This document shows, piece after piece, positions 33,684 through 45,420 of a stretch of 64,000 bases of DNA (within the stretch, counting starts at the first letter, position 1; each line of letters begins with the position of its first letter). The position numbers and the translations under genes were made by a program. The notes under the pieces are model-generated. The model saw only the letters and a program-made list of their open reading frames with translations, ran no database searches and had not been told where the DNA came from. Source of the stretch: Allolobophora icterica. Lineage: Eukaryota; Annelida; Clitellata; Crassiclitellata; Lumbricidae. The stretch is taken from assembly GCA_963556255.1 (NCBI GenBank), contig OY744608.1, forward strand, positions 34,001,798-34,065,797, written 5' to 3'.

Positions 33684-34475
33684 ATGGAATTGGGAAGAGT
33701 CAGGTCAGAGCAGGAGATGCTATATTCTGAGACAGCTGGAAAAGAACCACGGAAGATGGAACAGGACCCAAAGTGCAACAGTGTCTTCCACTGCAACCAG
33801 TCAAATGCCAAGATGTTGCAGTCCACAGCACATCAACGCCAGCCAGAGGAAGCGCCAACAGTTCTTGGTCCAGCCATTGTAGTCGGTAAACATGGCAGTT
33901 TTCCAAACGATATACGGTACAACCACATGACTTCTGCGACAAGTGACCGGACCAGATTGCGAAAATCAGAGGCTGGTGGGGTGGAAGAACCACCGGCCCA
34001 GAAGGTGTTACGTCAACTCCAGGAACAGGTAAGCTGCCACAGAAGCCAACTGCGTCAGCTTCGACAACAGGACGGCATGGAGAGACGATCTGGAGTGGAA
34101 AGGTTTGGTTCAGGAGCAGAGTTTTCTAAGCGTGGTTCAACAGGAACACTTCCAGGTGGATTTACGTCATCGTCGTATGCTGGAGAGGACACTGCAGTCT
34201 ATGGACGACGGTATTCAGTTGGACAGACGCTACCACAGAGACTGCCCTCACAAAGAGGCGAAGGACAGCGGCCTCGGCCTGTTGAGTCTGAGTCGCTGCC
34301 CTCGCTCGTGGCAAAGGCTGGTGACAATGGAGTCTGTGAACATAACTGTATCCTGAAGCAACTAGACAGTCTGGTGCAACATCAGCAACAGCAGCTGCTG
34401 GAAGCACAGATGAGGCATCCACTGGACATGGCACTGCTGGAAAAGATCTACTGGGAACAGAAGAAAATCACCAGG
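33684..34475 (+). CDS. Large N-terminal exon, probable alternative first exon of the dystrophin-like gene
   Basis: A 264-codon open exon; the frame is open from 33609 and the previous in-frame stop is TAG at 33606. It ends at agg|gttagt, a splice donor in phase 0. The product has no domain I recognise. It is polar, with a predicted coiled coil at about residues 106-130 (KVLRQLQEQ...RQLRQQ), a Gly/Ser/Arg-rich middle (135-200) and a helical Gln-rich tail at 223-264 (QHQQQQLLEAQ, then LLEKIYWEQKK). Codon usage looks coding to its end. The next exon found downstream (63276) starts in phase 0 on the same strand, so direct splicing keeps the frame. Its placement before the exon-56 homologue mirrors the vertebrate Dp116 first exon. 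The start is uncertain: acceptors ccaagcag (to 33656) and cgtcag (to 33682) would allow an internal exon instead. Confidence 0.6.
34028..34034 (+). other. Consensus 5' splice site inside the large exon
   Basis: The sequence cag|gtaagc sits after codon 115 of the open frame, in phase 0, exactly like the exon-end donor. By consensus it is stronger than the terminal agg|gttagt. Use of it would remove the Gly/Ser-rich and Gln-rich regions and leave a shorter N-terminus ending KVLRQLQEQ. Alternative donor use is inferred, not seen. Confidence 0.45.
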
Positions 34476-35149
34476 GTTAGTTAGTCATTTATCAGATACC
34501 CATCTACACGCTTCCTCTGCTTATCAACTGTTCACGCATGTAACAAAACATTCATATATGATGCTGTTTAACTGCCAGTTTACTGATACATCTGGGACAC
34601 TCTTTAACTGCTTTTTTCTACTACATCTGGGATACTCTTTAACTGCTTTTTTCTTAATACATCTGGGACAGCTGACTGCCTGTGTAGTAAAATCTTTGGG
34701 GTTTTGAAGCAGTTTGTCAGAATGTTGTTTCACTGCCAACCTAATGCTGAAGTGGCTGGAACATTGTCCTTGCATTTGTACCTTGCAGCAGCGAATCTTT
34801 GAATTATTTGAATAATCATGTATAGGGGGCCTAATTTGTGAATTTGAGGTATATAAACAGTTCCTTAGAATTGTTAGCAAAACTTTCAGCAAGTATGTAA
34901 AACTGTTTAAATGAAGTGGCCTTAGTGCAGTAATGAATATATAGCAAATTAAGTTAAAAGAACATCATAGATGTGTAGGAGACGAAGGATTTGAAATTGA
35001 TTTGATGCTTGAAAGGCAAAATAATTATACACAAAAGTTCGTAGGGAAGTAAGAAGCTTAATATTTCATTTTATGAATGGCCTGCTTTTCAAAGAGAGGT
35101 ATGCACTATTGCACTTTTAAATTTGTATCGATTGAATTTAATAACCATG
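34476..35149. other. Intron after the large exon
   Basis: AT-rich intronic sequence. A short direct repeat of acatctgggaca with aactgcttttttct recurs three times at 34588-34670. No further exon is recognised. Confidence 0.5.
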
Positions 35150-35640
35150 TCTTGCGTCTGGTCGGTCGAGCAATCGATTAGAGGAATGCTCTTCGGACTC
35201 ATTATACACGGCTCGCCGGCAAATAGTTCCCGTCCGATAAGCCAATTGGCAAAAGCTAACATCGTCTGAGAGAACGTCTTGAAGTCCGGGTAAGGCCGAC
35301 CGTCTAAGCCACAAAGCTTTCATCCTGTATGGCAAATAGGCCGGGCATTGGTCGGTCAGGGAGACCGGACGATCCTCGGGGTAACATCAGATGCACGCTG
35401 TCTGAATTTAACGGCCATCGATCTGCGGTGTCGGAAGTAACAATGCCGAGGGTTTCGCTGCGGTCGTTTGTTTCTGCATCCGATTTCGACTCTAAATCAG
35501 ATGCGACTCCGGTGGAGTTTTGCGGACCGACTCCGTGCTGCAGCCGAGTGGATTGGCCAAGCCAAGCTGTTTCATCTGTGGCATTGTGACTGCGTGGCGA
35601 TGCTCTGACCTGTCTCCATTTTATCTGTAGGCCTAGTTTG
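35150..35640. promoter_or_regulatory. CpG-rich intronic island
   Basis: One of the most CpG-rich repeat-free stretches of the window, with words such as cggtcggtcgagcaatcgatt and several cgg/ccg clusters. Frames on both strands stay open (up to 195 codons on minus, reaching into the next transposon), but without domains or splice signals. It may be a regulatory region of the dystrophin-like gene just downstream of the putative first exon. Confidence 0.3.
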
Positions 35641-35743
35641 AGCTGGTGCTGTGTTCTTGAATGGTGGGCAATTCGTCTACCTGTCAACATAATTTGTTCT
35701 GTCTGGGGTCTTATAGCTAGCCCATATATCCATGTGCTGGATT

Positions 35744-35940
35744 CAGAGGCGTCTATCCCCCCCGAAGGCACTGGAGCAACTTCCCCTACCCCCTTCTTCC
35801 TCCCTCCCCTTCCTTCCCATCCCTCCCCTCCCTCCCCCTCCTTCCTCCCCGTTAATGGTGGTACACACACTGACAGATCTCCCCCTCTCATTTCTTGGAT
35901 GGAGCATTTGCTCCAAGGTTTCTATGGTGTAGATGCCCCG
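35744..35940. mobile_element. hAT-type MITE with pyrimidine-rich core
   Basis: It starts cagaggcgtctatcc and ends ggtgtagatgccccg, imperfectly inverted. Both flanks read gctggatt (35736-35743 and 35941-35948), a perfect 8-bp duplication. The interior is a C/T tract (35757-35850). Confidence 0.75.
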
Positions 35941-36049
35941 GCTGGATTCATAGAAATTGCTTTCAGTAGCACTGGACAAATTTTCAAGGTTGTAAATTTC
36001 TTTCTTTAAAATTAACTGGATAATTGAAAGTGATGCATGGTTTCATATA

Positions 36050-36330
36050 ATATAAGCTGATAAAGGTGATCGTCTGCAGTTGTCATAATATATTTCGATG
36101 TGTTGCGGTTGTCCTTCCAACCGTTACCATTGCAGCCGTGTCACTGAAGCAGCTTTGGCTTTTACGTTTACTCCGGAAAACCAGTTTGGCATTTGGATCC
36201 GCAATCAATCACCTGAGCTATGATCGCGTCTGTTATAGCACCTAGATGGGAAGCTGGACATCCTGCTGGACACTTTATTTTGGGGTTTGCGTTCTCTTGT
36301 TAGCAAGCGGCCATGGCTATCACAGAAGCT
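36050..36330. other. Small GC-richer intronic patch
   Basis: Repeat-free, with several CpGs, between AT-rich flanks. No motif or frame is convincing. Confidence 0.2.
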
Positions 36331-36734
36331 AGATTGTCTTGTCATGTTCACCTAGATAGATTGGTGCTTTTGGAATTGATTTGGGAAATGTAGTTTCAGA
36401 GGTTTTACTTTTGCCAGTGTGATTACTACTTTTGACAGTGTCTGCTGTGTGTGTGACTGTTGTTATCATATTGTTACTGATATTAGTTTATGCTCTTATG
36501 GTTGCTTCATTTAGTTACCGTTAGATTGTTTAGTTTTGGTTGTACAAATTGTCTTGCCGCTTTAAAATTTAAAAACTCCCCATTTGCATATTTGTTGTTT
36601 GCTGTAATGTGCTAACAGAGGAAATTGAGAAAATGAAAGAATTATAGGAAGGAAATTTAAACAGCACACTGTATTTTTAAGTTTTCTACTCACTTAGTCA
36701 CACGAAATCGGGCCTTTAATTGATATTGGTGGAT

Positions 36735-36772
36735 ACAATACAATACAATGCAATACAATACAACTCTATTTA
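36735..36772. repeat. (ATACA)n pentanucleotide repeat
   Basis: About seven acaat units followed by actctatttaat, an A-rich retroposon-like tail in antisense. Confidence 0.8.
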
Positions 36773-37269
36773 ATATTGCTTCCTTCCAAGGTTCAGAAGT
36801 GCACAATATCAGTTGGTGAAATATCAGTCTACCATGTATGTAGGGAATGCAAAATAGTATTGTACTGTAAAGGGCAAAACAGTTTTGATACAGTTTAACA
36901 GTAGAAAGTACATAGACAGTCTTTGGTGATAAGACAGTTGGCTAGACTGATGAAATATGTTTGACAACTTAGTAACTTTAACACTTTAATGACAAGAGTG
37001 TACTAAAATTGACTGGGAAACCAATGCAGCTCGTCGTTAAAGCGTAAACTTGAAGACCCAGAACTTATTTTCATGACTGTCATACTAAGCAGAATGACAC
37101 GTATTTATCTCAGCTATAACATGTTCCATTTTGAAAGGTATTGAGATGGTTCCCAGAAGGACTAGCATAATCTACAAGTTCTTTCATCCAAAGTCAGTTC
37201 TTTAACCCTTTAACAGCGAGAAGGATTAGTTTTCCATGCATTTTAGTGCACGCTCGTCATTAAAGTGTT

Positions 37270-38010
37270 AATTAGCAGGCATTTAATGCCTCACATCTCA
37301 ACGCCTTGTCCTAAAATTTGTGTCATACGTGACTCGTATCCATCTGATTTGCATCTCGCTTGATTGAAACACAGCGAGTTAGTAAGTGATAAAGCACAAG
37401 TGCTTGTTTCAGTCATCGCTTGGGAAAAGAAGATTGTAACGGACGCCGAACGTATATTGCGGGTCATATAGTAAAGTGCTGCACCGAGTCCTATGAACGT
37501 CCACAACGGATCCGTTCTCGTCGGCACAAATAAAACTTTTGTAGCCGTGTCATCGTCTGATTTGTTCCATTCATTCATTCATTTCTGCCTTCGTTCGGCT
37601 GCCGAAGGTGCTTTCAATCGCTGTTTGGAAATTTTGTCTGTGCGATCCCTCGGTCATAAAGTTACCCCGTCCGGCGGGTCGCTGTGCCGTTGTCGTTGGC
37701 GTCTTTAGGGCGTTCTTGGAGCGTGAAAGCGTCTGACTTATGGCGTGGCCAATTGAGTGTGCGTGTATGCCCGGGTCTCTCATTGGAGGACGAAATCGTG
37801 GCGTCGCGGCTTCTGCGCCGGTGCCTGGTGCAATTATCTGCGGGTGGTTTGCAGTGCTTTCCTGTAACACGGTGGAGCCAAGCGCTTACTTGGAAATGCC
37901 TCTTAATATCTGTCGTTTCTTGTCGTCTGCCGGATCAATCGTCGATGGTCTTTGTGTTTCGCTCAGCAGCTCTAACATTGCTGTTCAGCCTCGTTGTGTA
38001 GAATGTGCAC
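37270..38010. promoter_or_regulatory. CpG-rich intronic island
   Basis: A 740-bp block rich in CpG, with tcgtcggc, ccgtccggcgggtcgctg and similar words, in otherwise AT-rich DNA. Both strands have frames of about 100 codons without recognisable domains. It could be an enhancer, an unannotated promoter or degenerate coding material. Confidence 0.3.
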
Positions 38011-40405
38011 AAGTGCAATGCATTGACCATCATTCAGAGAAGTACGCTGTACACACATCTTGCTTGCACACATAGATACACTTTCTCACACATTATGCAT
38101 ACACACGTTCGTGCATTTGAGTGTATAAGAATTTTGCTACATCTAGGCGAGTGGAATTCTCCGTAGAAACATATTTCATGATTCAGATGTAACATTTGAA
38201 AATTTCTGTTTATTGAGTACGTTGTTATTGAAAGAATGGTTATTTCTCTGCCAGCCACCTTCAGTCATGTTCAGTGGGCTCACATCGAGCCCATAGTAGA
38301 GTATACCATTTTGCAACAGGTCTTGTTGAAATGACTGACTGAGCTGGTCGTCGAATTGCAGTTGTCATGTCCACCCTTTCACTGAAGTATAACATGACTC
38401 TGGGATCACTTTTTTGAGCTGTGCTATAAGCAGTTGATCAAAGCACACCTTACATAAAAAAAATTTTGTACACCTTAATTTTAGCTCACAACTTTGCTAT
38501 GATAAATTAGCACAGTTTTTTTTTGGTAAAAATTGCATTATGTAGTCATTTGCCAGTTTTATGCCTTTTCCTCTGTACTCCTGTCCTATTTACTTTCTCA
38601 GAAATATCCGAAGGACTTCTCAGGCATCAAATAAAGGCAGCTGCAACACAATCTGATGCCGTAATAGTCGTGTAATTACTGCAAGGTGGTGCTTCTTGGC
38701 CACCGGCTATTATTTGACCCGGATGCTGTCTTCCTATTTCTGTCTCTGAGGAATTTGTCACGACTTACTTCACAAGTACCAGCTTACTTCGCAAATACCG
38801 TGGTCACTGAAATAGAACAAATGTGCAGGAGTCTTTCCATTTGTTATTTTGTTGAAGCAAATACTTTCTGCCCTGCAGTGGTGTATCCAGTTAACAAATG
38901 GGACTAAGGAAGCAAAGCCATACATGACGTCAGTGATTTCATCTTGCTTGGAGTTTAATAGGCAGAAGTACTCTGTCTTTTCTACCGTTTTTGTTTATTT
39001 AGTTTTCAGGTTTTTTGTTGTTTCCTTTAGTTTTCCGGATTTTGAAGACCATTTTAGTTTCCTAGTATCTTATTAACTATTTAATTTCCAGTTTTGTTTA
39101 TGCACGTAGTAGGCAGCTCCCACCCGAACCAGTTTTGAGACAACTTCAGCACTTTAAAGGTAATTAAAAGTTGCTATAGCACTTAGGTGTTACCTTTTTG
39201 ATACATACCAGTACATATCTCGGTAATGTACCCCAAAATCAACTGGGACATGGCCAGATTGCAGGTTTAGTAGGCGATCTTCTTTCTAACCATTTTGGGG
39301 CACATCAGTGGCGTAACCTCCTCCAAATCAAATGTAAGCATGACTCGATTGCCTCCATGGATTTGCCTTGAGCATTTGTATTATACCTTTTTGGAATCTC
39401 GTAAACATGCTGAGAACATGGCTTTCCAGAAGATCTAAAGAGGTTCATCTGCAATTTGCTCTTCACTAAGAGAATTTTTGCTATGCAGTTAGAAAACATT
39501 TTTTGTGCAAGTGAAAGCTTTTCCCAAAGTGGCTTGTATAAATTCAGCAGAACTGATCTGTAACTTCGTGTAATTACCTGTGGAAAGCAAAACTTCTAGT
39601 ATAAAAGTTTCTGCAGTCTTTTTGCTACCTTCATAGCTTAAAACGTGTTTTGGCATTCTTTCTGTAAATGGTGTTGTTGATTGACTGTTTTACTAAAAAA
39701 TCAGTAGAAAGAGCTTAGAGATGAAGAATTTTTGCTAGTGTGCCCTAGTGTGTATGTATGTGTGATGACCATTTTTGAGACCTATCAGCAAAGCCCTGCA
39801 AACATAGTTGTCTAAGATATCTAAAGAGGCATATCTTAAGATAGGAGGAGAATGTACAGGTAAATTGCTTGGAGTTAGATGAAACAGTATGCATGTTCAT
39901 AAGAAGAATTTTCCAGAATGATGGAAAGATACAGTGTGTTCATGATGTACTTGTGACTCAAAACCTGGATTAACGAGTACCTTATGTATGCTTTTGCAGA
40001 GCCAAGAAACTAAGTCCATCTTAACAGAATGAATAATCATTTATTGAAACATCGTAGCTGACATAACGCAACTAGAACAAGCTACAGGGGTTATATAGCC
40101 TCACGAGCAGCTAATTAGCATCAGTAGGCATTCTTGTAGACAATATGCGGTATAAAATTGTTATCATCTTTTTCAGAAAAAAATTATTCGGAATGACTTT
40201 GAACTTTATTATTTCCTTGATAGGAAGCTAGTGGAGTGTGTCTCTCATATAAAGGAAATAAATTACAAAGTGCTTGTAGTTTGCATGAGCAAATTTTGGC
40301 AGCTTGGCCACTAGCTGGATGGAGCTGTTGAGGACAGACTGGAAATAATGAATGCTTCAGGGCCTAAAATAGTGTGTTTCCTGACAAAAAAGTGTGTTGT
40401 GAGGG
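38011..40405. other. AT-rich intronic stretch
   Basis: No exon or element recognised. The word cagtggcgtaacc at 39307 looks like a hAT end, but a matching partner and duplication were not found. Confidence 0.4.
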
Positions 40406-40412
40406 TATGCGA

Positions 40413-40547
40413 ACGTTTGGTCAACGGACTGTTGGTCAACGGACGGTTGGTCAACGGACGGTTGGTCAACGGACGGTTGGTCAAGGGACGGTTGGTCAAC
40501 GGACGGTTGGTCAATGGACGGTTGGTCAACGGACGTTTGATCACGTC
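40413..40547. repeat. 15-bp minisatellite, 9 units
   Basis: The unit gttggtcaacggacg repeats nine times with few changes. Fifteen bases keep frame, giving five-residue repeats on either strand (for example RLVNG or QRTVG), which are artefacts. Confidence 0.95.
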
Positions 40548-41480
40548 CTAGAATCGTTGTGACATCGCCAGTGTGCATTTGACTTGTCTGGAGTGTGCAG
40601 TGTTTTTAGCAAGAATTTTTCAGAGATTAGCTCAAGTCAACTACACATAATTTCATTCTAATACCTGAAATTTTGCTTACCAATTCTAATGCGATTTGAA
40701 AGTTTGAGGAAGGGCGTGCAGTTAAATTTCTGAGTATTTTAGGCACTAGAATGCTGAACTTTGGCAAGTCTGCAAGGATGCAATTGCTGTAATCTAGGTG
40801 TATCAAAACGAAGGAATGGTTTATGGGTCAGTGTGGCTCTGAGTAGCATTTACACAGTACTGACCAAATCTGGTGCAGGTGATAGAGGCAGGACCTAAAC
40901 ACTGAGTTCACATGGTCATCCATGGATGACAGTCACTCTTAAAATGTTAGTGGGCCTAAACTAGTGTGTTTTCTCACACAAAGTGACTCAACCCTTCTAC
41001 CGTTGAACAGATTTATAACTCTCATGTGATATGTGATGAGTTCAAAGTTTATAAAAGACTACATACCGGTATGCACAGTTTCTCAAATCTCAAAATCATC
41101 TGTGATTTTGCATCTGTAGAAATATTTAACACGGTGTCGTGTTTATTATAAGTACTCAACTGCACATAACTGATACATAGCGTGCAAACACTCATACTGT
41201 TGTTTCCACTTTCCTTTGTGCTTCCAGTTTGCTCTGAACCCCTGTTGTCAATCTGTGCTGGACATGACTTAGTTTTGTGGTGCGCTCCTGATTAGACAGC
41301 CTTGAAGGGGCACTATATAAATGTTTCGTAATAATAATAATAAAGTTACATTTTATATCCAGACATAGTCTAAATTTTGCTTAAAAGTGCATCAGTGAAA
41401 ACTGTGTTCATGTTTTGATTTCTCTGCTTTCTTTTCACCCTCAGAGGCTGACTGTCAAAGGGTCAGTTTCTGTCTCCTTT
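40548..41480. other. Intronic stretch with a LINE tail
   Basis: At 41258-41345, gcgctcctgattagacagcc, then ggcactatataaatgt and a taataataataa run look like a sense LINE 3' end. The rest is unremarkable. Confidence 0.45.
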
Positions 41481-41488
41481 CTCCTGTC

Positions 41489-41536
41489 AAATATGAGTGC
41501 TATTATGTGACAAAATATGAGTGCTATTATGTGACA
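41489..41536. repeat. 24-bp direct duplication
   Basis: The unit aaatatgagtgctattatgtgac occurs twice in immediate succession. The second copy supplies the first ATGs of the open frame at 41507. Confidence 0.9.
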
Positions 41537-42046
41537 GCGGCTCCTATTGTATCTAACTTGGCATGTGTCCACTGCCGTTACAATGAGTTTACGGCATTGA
41601 CCCCCAGTACGGTGGAGAGATTTCTGCCGTGGGCTGTTCTGCTGGCTTCTTTCTTCGTTGCTGCTTCTCTTACGATAATTAAGTCAGTACGCGGCTGGAT
41701 CAGGAGCCATGGAAAGACGGAGAAATGGATGGAGGAACAGATTCAAAGTGAGTGTTTTCCTGTAACTTTCTATCGATTGCTTCTTGCCTTTTTGCCTTAT
41801 GAGTATGGATGTGCTCCAGTGCCGTGGTATCTGGTTCTAGTTCCAGACGCTGAGATCAGTTATGGGTCAAGTCATAGGTTGCAAGGTCATTTCTTGGTCA
41901 GATCAATGGCAGCTTCTGGGTTGGGTCAAGAGTTGCATGGTAGTTTCAGAGTAGGAAAAGGGTTCTATGGGAAAGTCTATCCTATCATTGGAATTATATG
42001 TATGCAGTGTTGGCATGTGCATGTGAGGATGTTAAGTAGTACTTAA
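41507..42046 (+). other. Unassigned 179-codon open frame
   Basis: The frame is open for 179 codons. Residues 38-70 include a hydrophobic segment (FLPWAVLLASFFVAASLTII) followed by a basic, Trp-containing stretch and gattcaaa|gtgagtg, a usable splice donor near 41749. I recognise no family. The second half looks like ordinary intron and contains ggtcatttcttggtca-type repetition. It could be an exon of an unknown gene or chance; I lean to chance. Confidence 0.2.
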
Positions 42047-43620
42047 GAACTAGGTTTGTAACTGGATAGTGACCTTATAGGGTATGCTAGACTTTCAGGT
42101 GCCATCCTCCATCCATTTAGGGTTGACAAAGCAAAGTGCAAGGTTTAAATTGAATCATGTCATTGAATAGATGCTGTCATTTTCACCCATCAGCCACATA
42201 ATGCTTTGACCTCGAGGCTACTCTTCTGCCTGTGGTGCTTCTATAAAGGGATGTAAACAAGTGTACCCTATGATACATTTACCTCCTATTTACCTCTGTA
42301 AGCAGGTGCACTGTAGCTGTGGCATACATGTACATGAAGGTATGTATTGAAATGCTTAATATAACGCCTTTAAACCCCTTCTCAGAAGCACTGGACACAT
42401 TGATGTCTAACTGATCTGAACAATTGTGGTTTAAATAGGTTGCAAATGTATGCAGAATAAAGTCGTAAACAATAGTAAGCATATACAATGAACACTGTTC
42501 CTTGAGGAAGGTCCAATGCAGGAGAATGCTTGACCCTCTTGAGCTGATGTCCAGAAGTGCAACCTCTGAATCCCCTTGAGCCAGCAAAGCATAACTCCAA
42601 CCTGGTTGATATTCAAGACTAGAATACAGGCAGACATGGAAGCATGGAATTGCAGTATCCAACGATGAATGAATGAAGAAGGGTCACTGCATCACTGACA
42701 GAATGGCATGTAGCTGATGAAGCTGATAGAAGCAGGCCACTGATGGGTGTCCATTCAGAAGCACTCAGTTCACAGATGATAAGTTGTGATGCTGCAGCAG
42801 CCAAAATGAGTGGCGTCACAGGTGTTTGAGGTAAGTCTGAGCGTGACCTCTCCCTGAAACTAGAATGTGCCTTTAGCATAAAGTTACCTGCTTTTAAAAT
42901 GTGTACCATCAGCCATTAGGTAATACTATATTCGGATCCAGCCATGTCTGTTCAGCAAAGGCAGAACAGTTTTGAATTTCTAAGCTGCAGGTGCAAAAGG
43001 AGCGGCCGTTGCTGAAGGTTTGAATCAGGTCAAATGTGCACATTTTTAACAAATAGCGCAGAGAAGATGCATATATGTGCCTAACATATGTATGCTTGTA
43101 TGTATGGTTGTTTGAATTATGGCTTTATTAGTAAATTGCAACTGTAAGGATTAGTATATTTTGTGTGTGTGATTAATTGCAATATTTCAGCATTTCATGT
43201 TATCAGCATCTTGTATGAGATGAAGAAGAGGAGTAGAGTAGTTTGCTGCTATATTCTTGCGAATCTTCATCATATTTAATCAAATAGAATGGAGGACATG
43301 TGGAGCATGATTCACGTTTCACGTCGCTCTTTTGTTTGCCGCGTAGGTAGAGTGTTTCCTGATTTCCTGTATGGTTTCCTGTGCTATGAATAGCCTCTTG
43401 GAACACAATACGATGGAAATAGCGCTCTGCAATGAGACATATTACTTGAGGTGCTGTTATATGTGCGACGTCTAAAGGGCAAGATGCTATTCTGGTTGTC
43501 GTAATGCACATATGCTGCTGCATCTTATCATGTTATAATTAATGTGCTTTCTGATTATTTTGGTTATGCACCAGTTTTAGGCTGTAAAAGATGAATTAGT
43601 CCAACTAAATGCTGGTAAGG
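42047..43620. other. Intronic stretch
   Basis: No gene recognised. Frames on the minus strand around 42279-42909 overlap each other in three phases and lack features. Confidence 0.4.
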
Positions 43621-43624
43621 CAGA

Positions 43625-43757
43625 GACTAAAAGAAGCAGTGAGATTTGCAAGAAGAAGGAGCAGTTGTGTGTTGTGTGAAGGACTATCTTGAAGCTAAAA
43701 GAAGCAGTGAGATTTGCAAGAAGAAGGAGCAGTTGTGTGTTGTGTGAAGGAGTTTCT
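43625..43757. repeat. About 63-bp tandem duplication
   Basis: The block ctaaaagaagcagtgagatt ... gttgtgtgttgtgtgaagga occurs at 43627 and again at about 43697, nearly identical, so it is a recent duplication. Confidence 0.9.
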
Positions 43758-44299
43758 TGAGGTCGCTATGCAGTAACCATTTCGTGGAAAGGTCTAACCT
43801 ACACATTCTGAAGTATGCAGTTAGGACCTAAATGTAGTATAGTTTGCAGCGTAAGGAAGGGATTAATTTAATTACCCTTCAGAAAACCTAAAAGGGATAC
43901 TTTTTGTCTGTATTCAGTTTAATCCAAATGCGATAAAATCTAAATTCGAAGTCATGTTGAAAGGAATTCCCATACTTTAGAGGAAATGGTGTAATTTGAA
44001 AGTAGTAATGTTATAATCTGACTACCAACAATGCATCACCTAAGTTGCAAATATTTCCATGTAATTACTGGAGGATTATTGCTAATGTTGATGCATGACT
44101 GAGCTTTTAATGTCTTCATTTTGGAGGCTTTCTTCGGTTGCCGACTGTTGCGACTGTTGCGACTGTTCTAATTGCATTTTTGTTTTTCCATAGACTCCAT
44201 CTGTTGCCTTTTCTAAGACCTTCCATTTGTTAATCTTTTTGGCTGGATAAAGTGTGCTTTCTTTTGTTTCTTTTTTGCTGTAATCTTTGTCGTCTGCAC

Positions 44300-44580
44300 A
44301 CTAATGCCACTTTTTCATAGCGGAGCAAATCTCAGCATTAATTGGAAGTGCAAGAAACCTGAAAAGCCCGTTGGCGAGTATAATCCGAAGTTTGATTAAG
44401 GGCCCGTATGATTTGGCGTGAGTGATTGGCTGTCTTGCAACGTAGCCGCTTGCTTGAAGACGGCATTCATTATGCAAAGCCTTGATGAGTTGCCGTCTAA
44501 TTAGATGATCAGTGCACGGCCAGTTTCGCAAAGACCGCATCGCGGCTCGCCAGGCAAGCAATTCCATCAGACGAAATGCG
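44300..44580. promoter_or_regulatory. Candidate intronic enhancer
   Basis: A compact GC-richer block with an octamer-like attatgcaaa (44469-44478), a homeodomain-type ctaattag (44497-44504) and a second tgattaag at 44393. It lacks repeats and coding signature. Such clustered homeodomain/POU-like words are usual in developmental enhancers; function is inferred. Confidence 0.3.
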
Positions 44581-44662
44581 AATTAACCTACTTCAAAAGA
44601 GCGTCTCTTCGCTTTCTGGTGACAAAAATTGGAATTGCATTGACTGGAAGACTGATAGAGAC

Positions 44663-44664
<2 letters not shown>

Positions 44665-44742
<78 letters not shown>
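44665..44742. repeat. (GA)n microsatellite
   Basis: About 38 near-perfect GA units preceded by acagac. Confidence 0.97.
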
Positions 44743-44748
<6 letters not shown>

Positions 44749-45420
44749 TGACTGTTTACAGCCATCTGTAAGACCTGTCAAACTGTTTTGACTGTGGTTG
44801 AAATGACCATACTGGCTGGCTAGTGATTTAGCACATGAGCACAGGTCGTAGTGACCCTGCACATACAGATGGTCTGCTGAAATGGGTTGTGTGTATTTTC
44901 ATCAGCATGCAATGTGGTCAGAGTTCAATTTCTAAGACAATTCTCTGGTGTTGCTGTGGGACTAGGTAACCTCCTCCCAATAGCAACTTATTCCGTTGCC
45001 TATTCTCACAGACACTGTCTTTGCACATGCCCACTAGGTTGTTTCCTTTCTTTGTTTCCTTTGGAGGGCTTGTGGGATATATGAAATTCAAGTTATGCAG
45101 AAACACACATTTGGACACTTTCCATGGTGAGAGTAATGACTATGTGTAAAAGGATGGTATGATAATTAACCTTGACTACAAAATTCTTTCTGTTCAAATC
45201 ATGCTTCATGTATGGTGGTTTGAAAAGATGGTTTTTCAGGATTAGCTCGTTTTGGATTGTTGAAGACATGCATATTTTATGATTATGAATTCTGATGTGA
45301 ATTAAACTATTTCCAGCTGTGTCCATATGTTACGCTCCTACCTTTATGATTAAAATTTTGTGGTAGAAAAGAATGCTTTAAATATGACTGCAGCATTTTT
45401 GGGTGTGTTATTTTGCAAGG

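Noticed and set aside
35304..35891. 195-codon minus-strand frame as an exon
   Set aside because: It runs from a CpG-rich island into a MITE with an 8-bp duplication, and has no domain or convincing splice sites.
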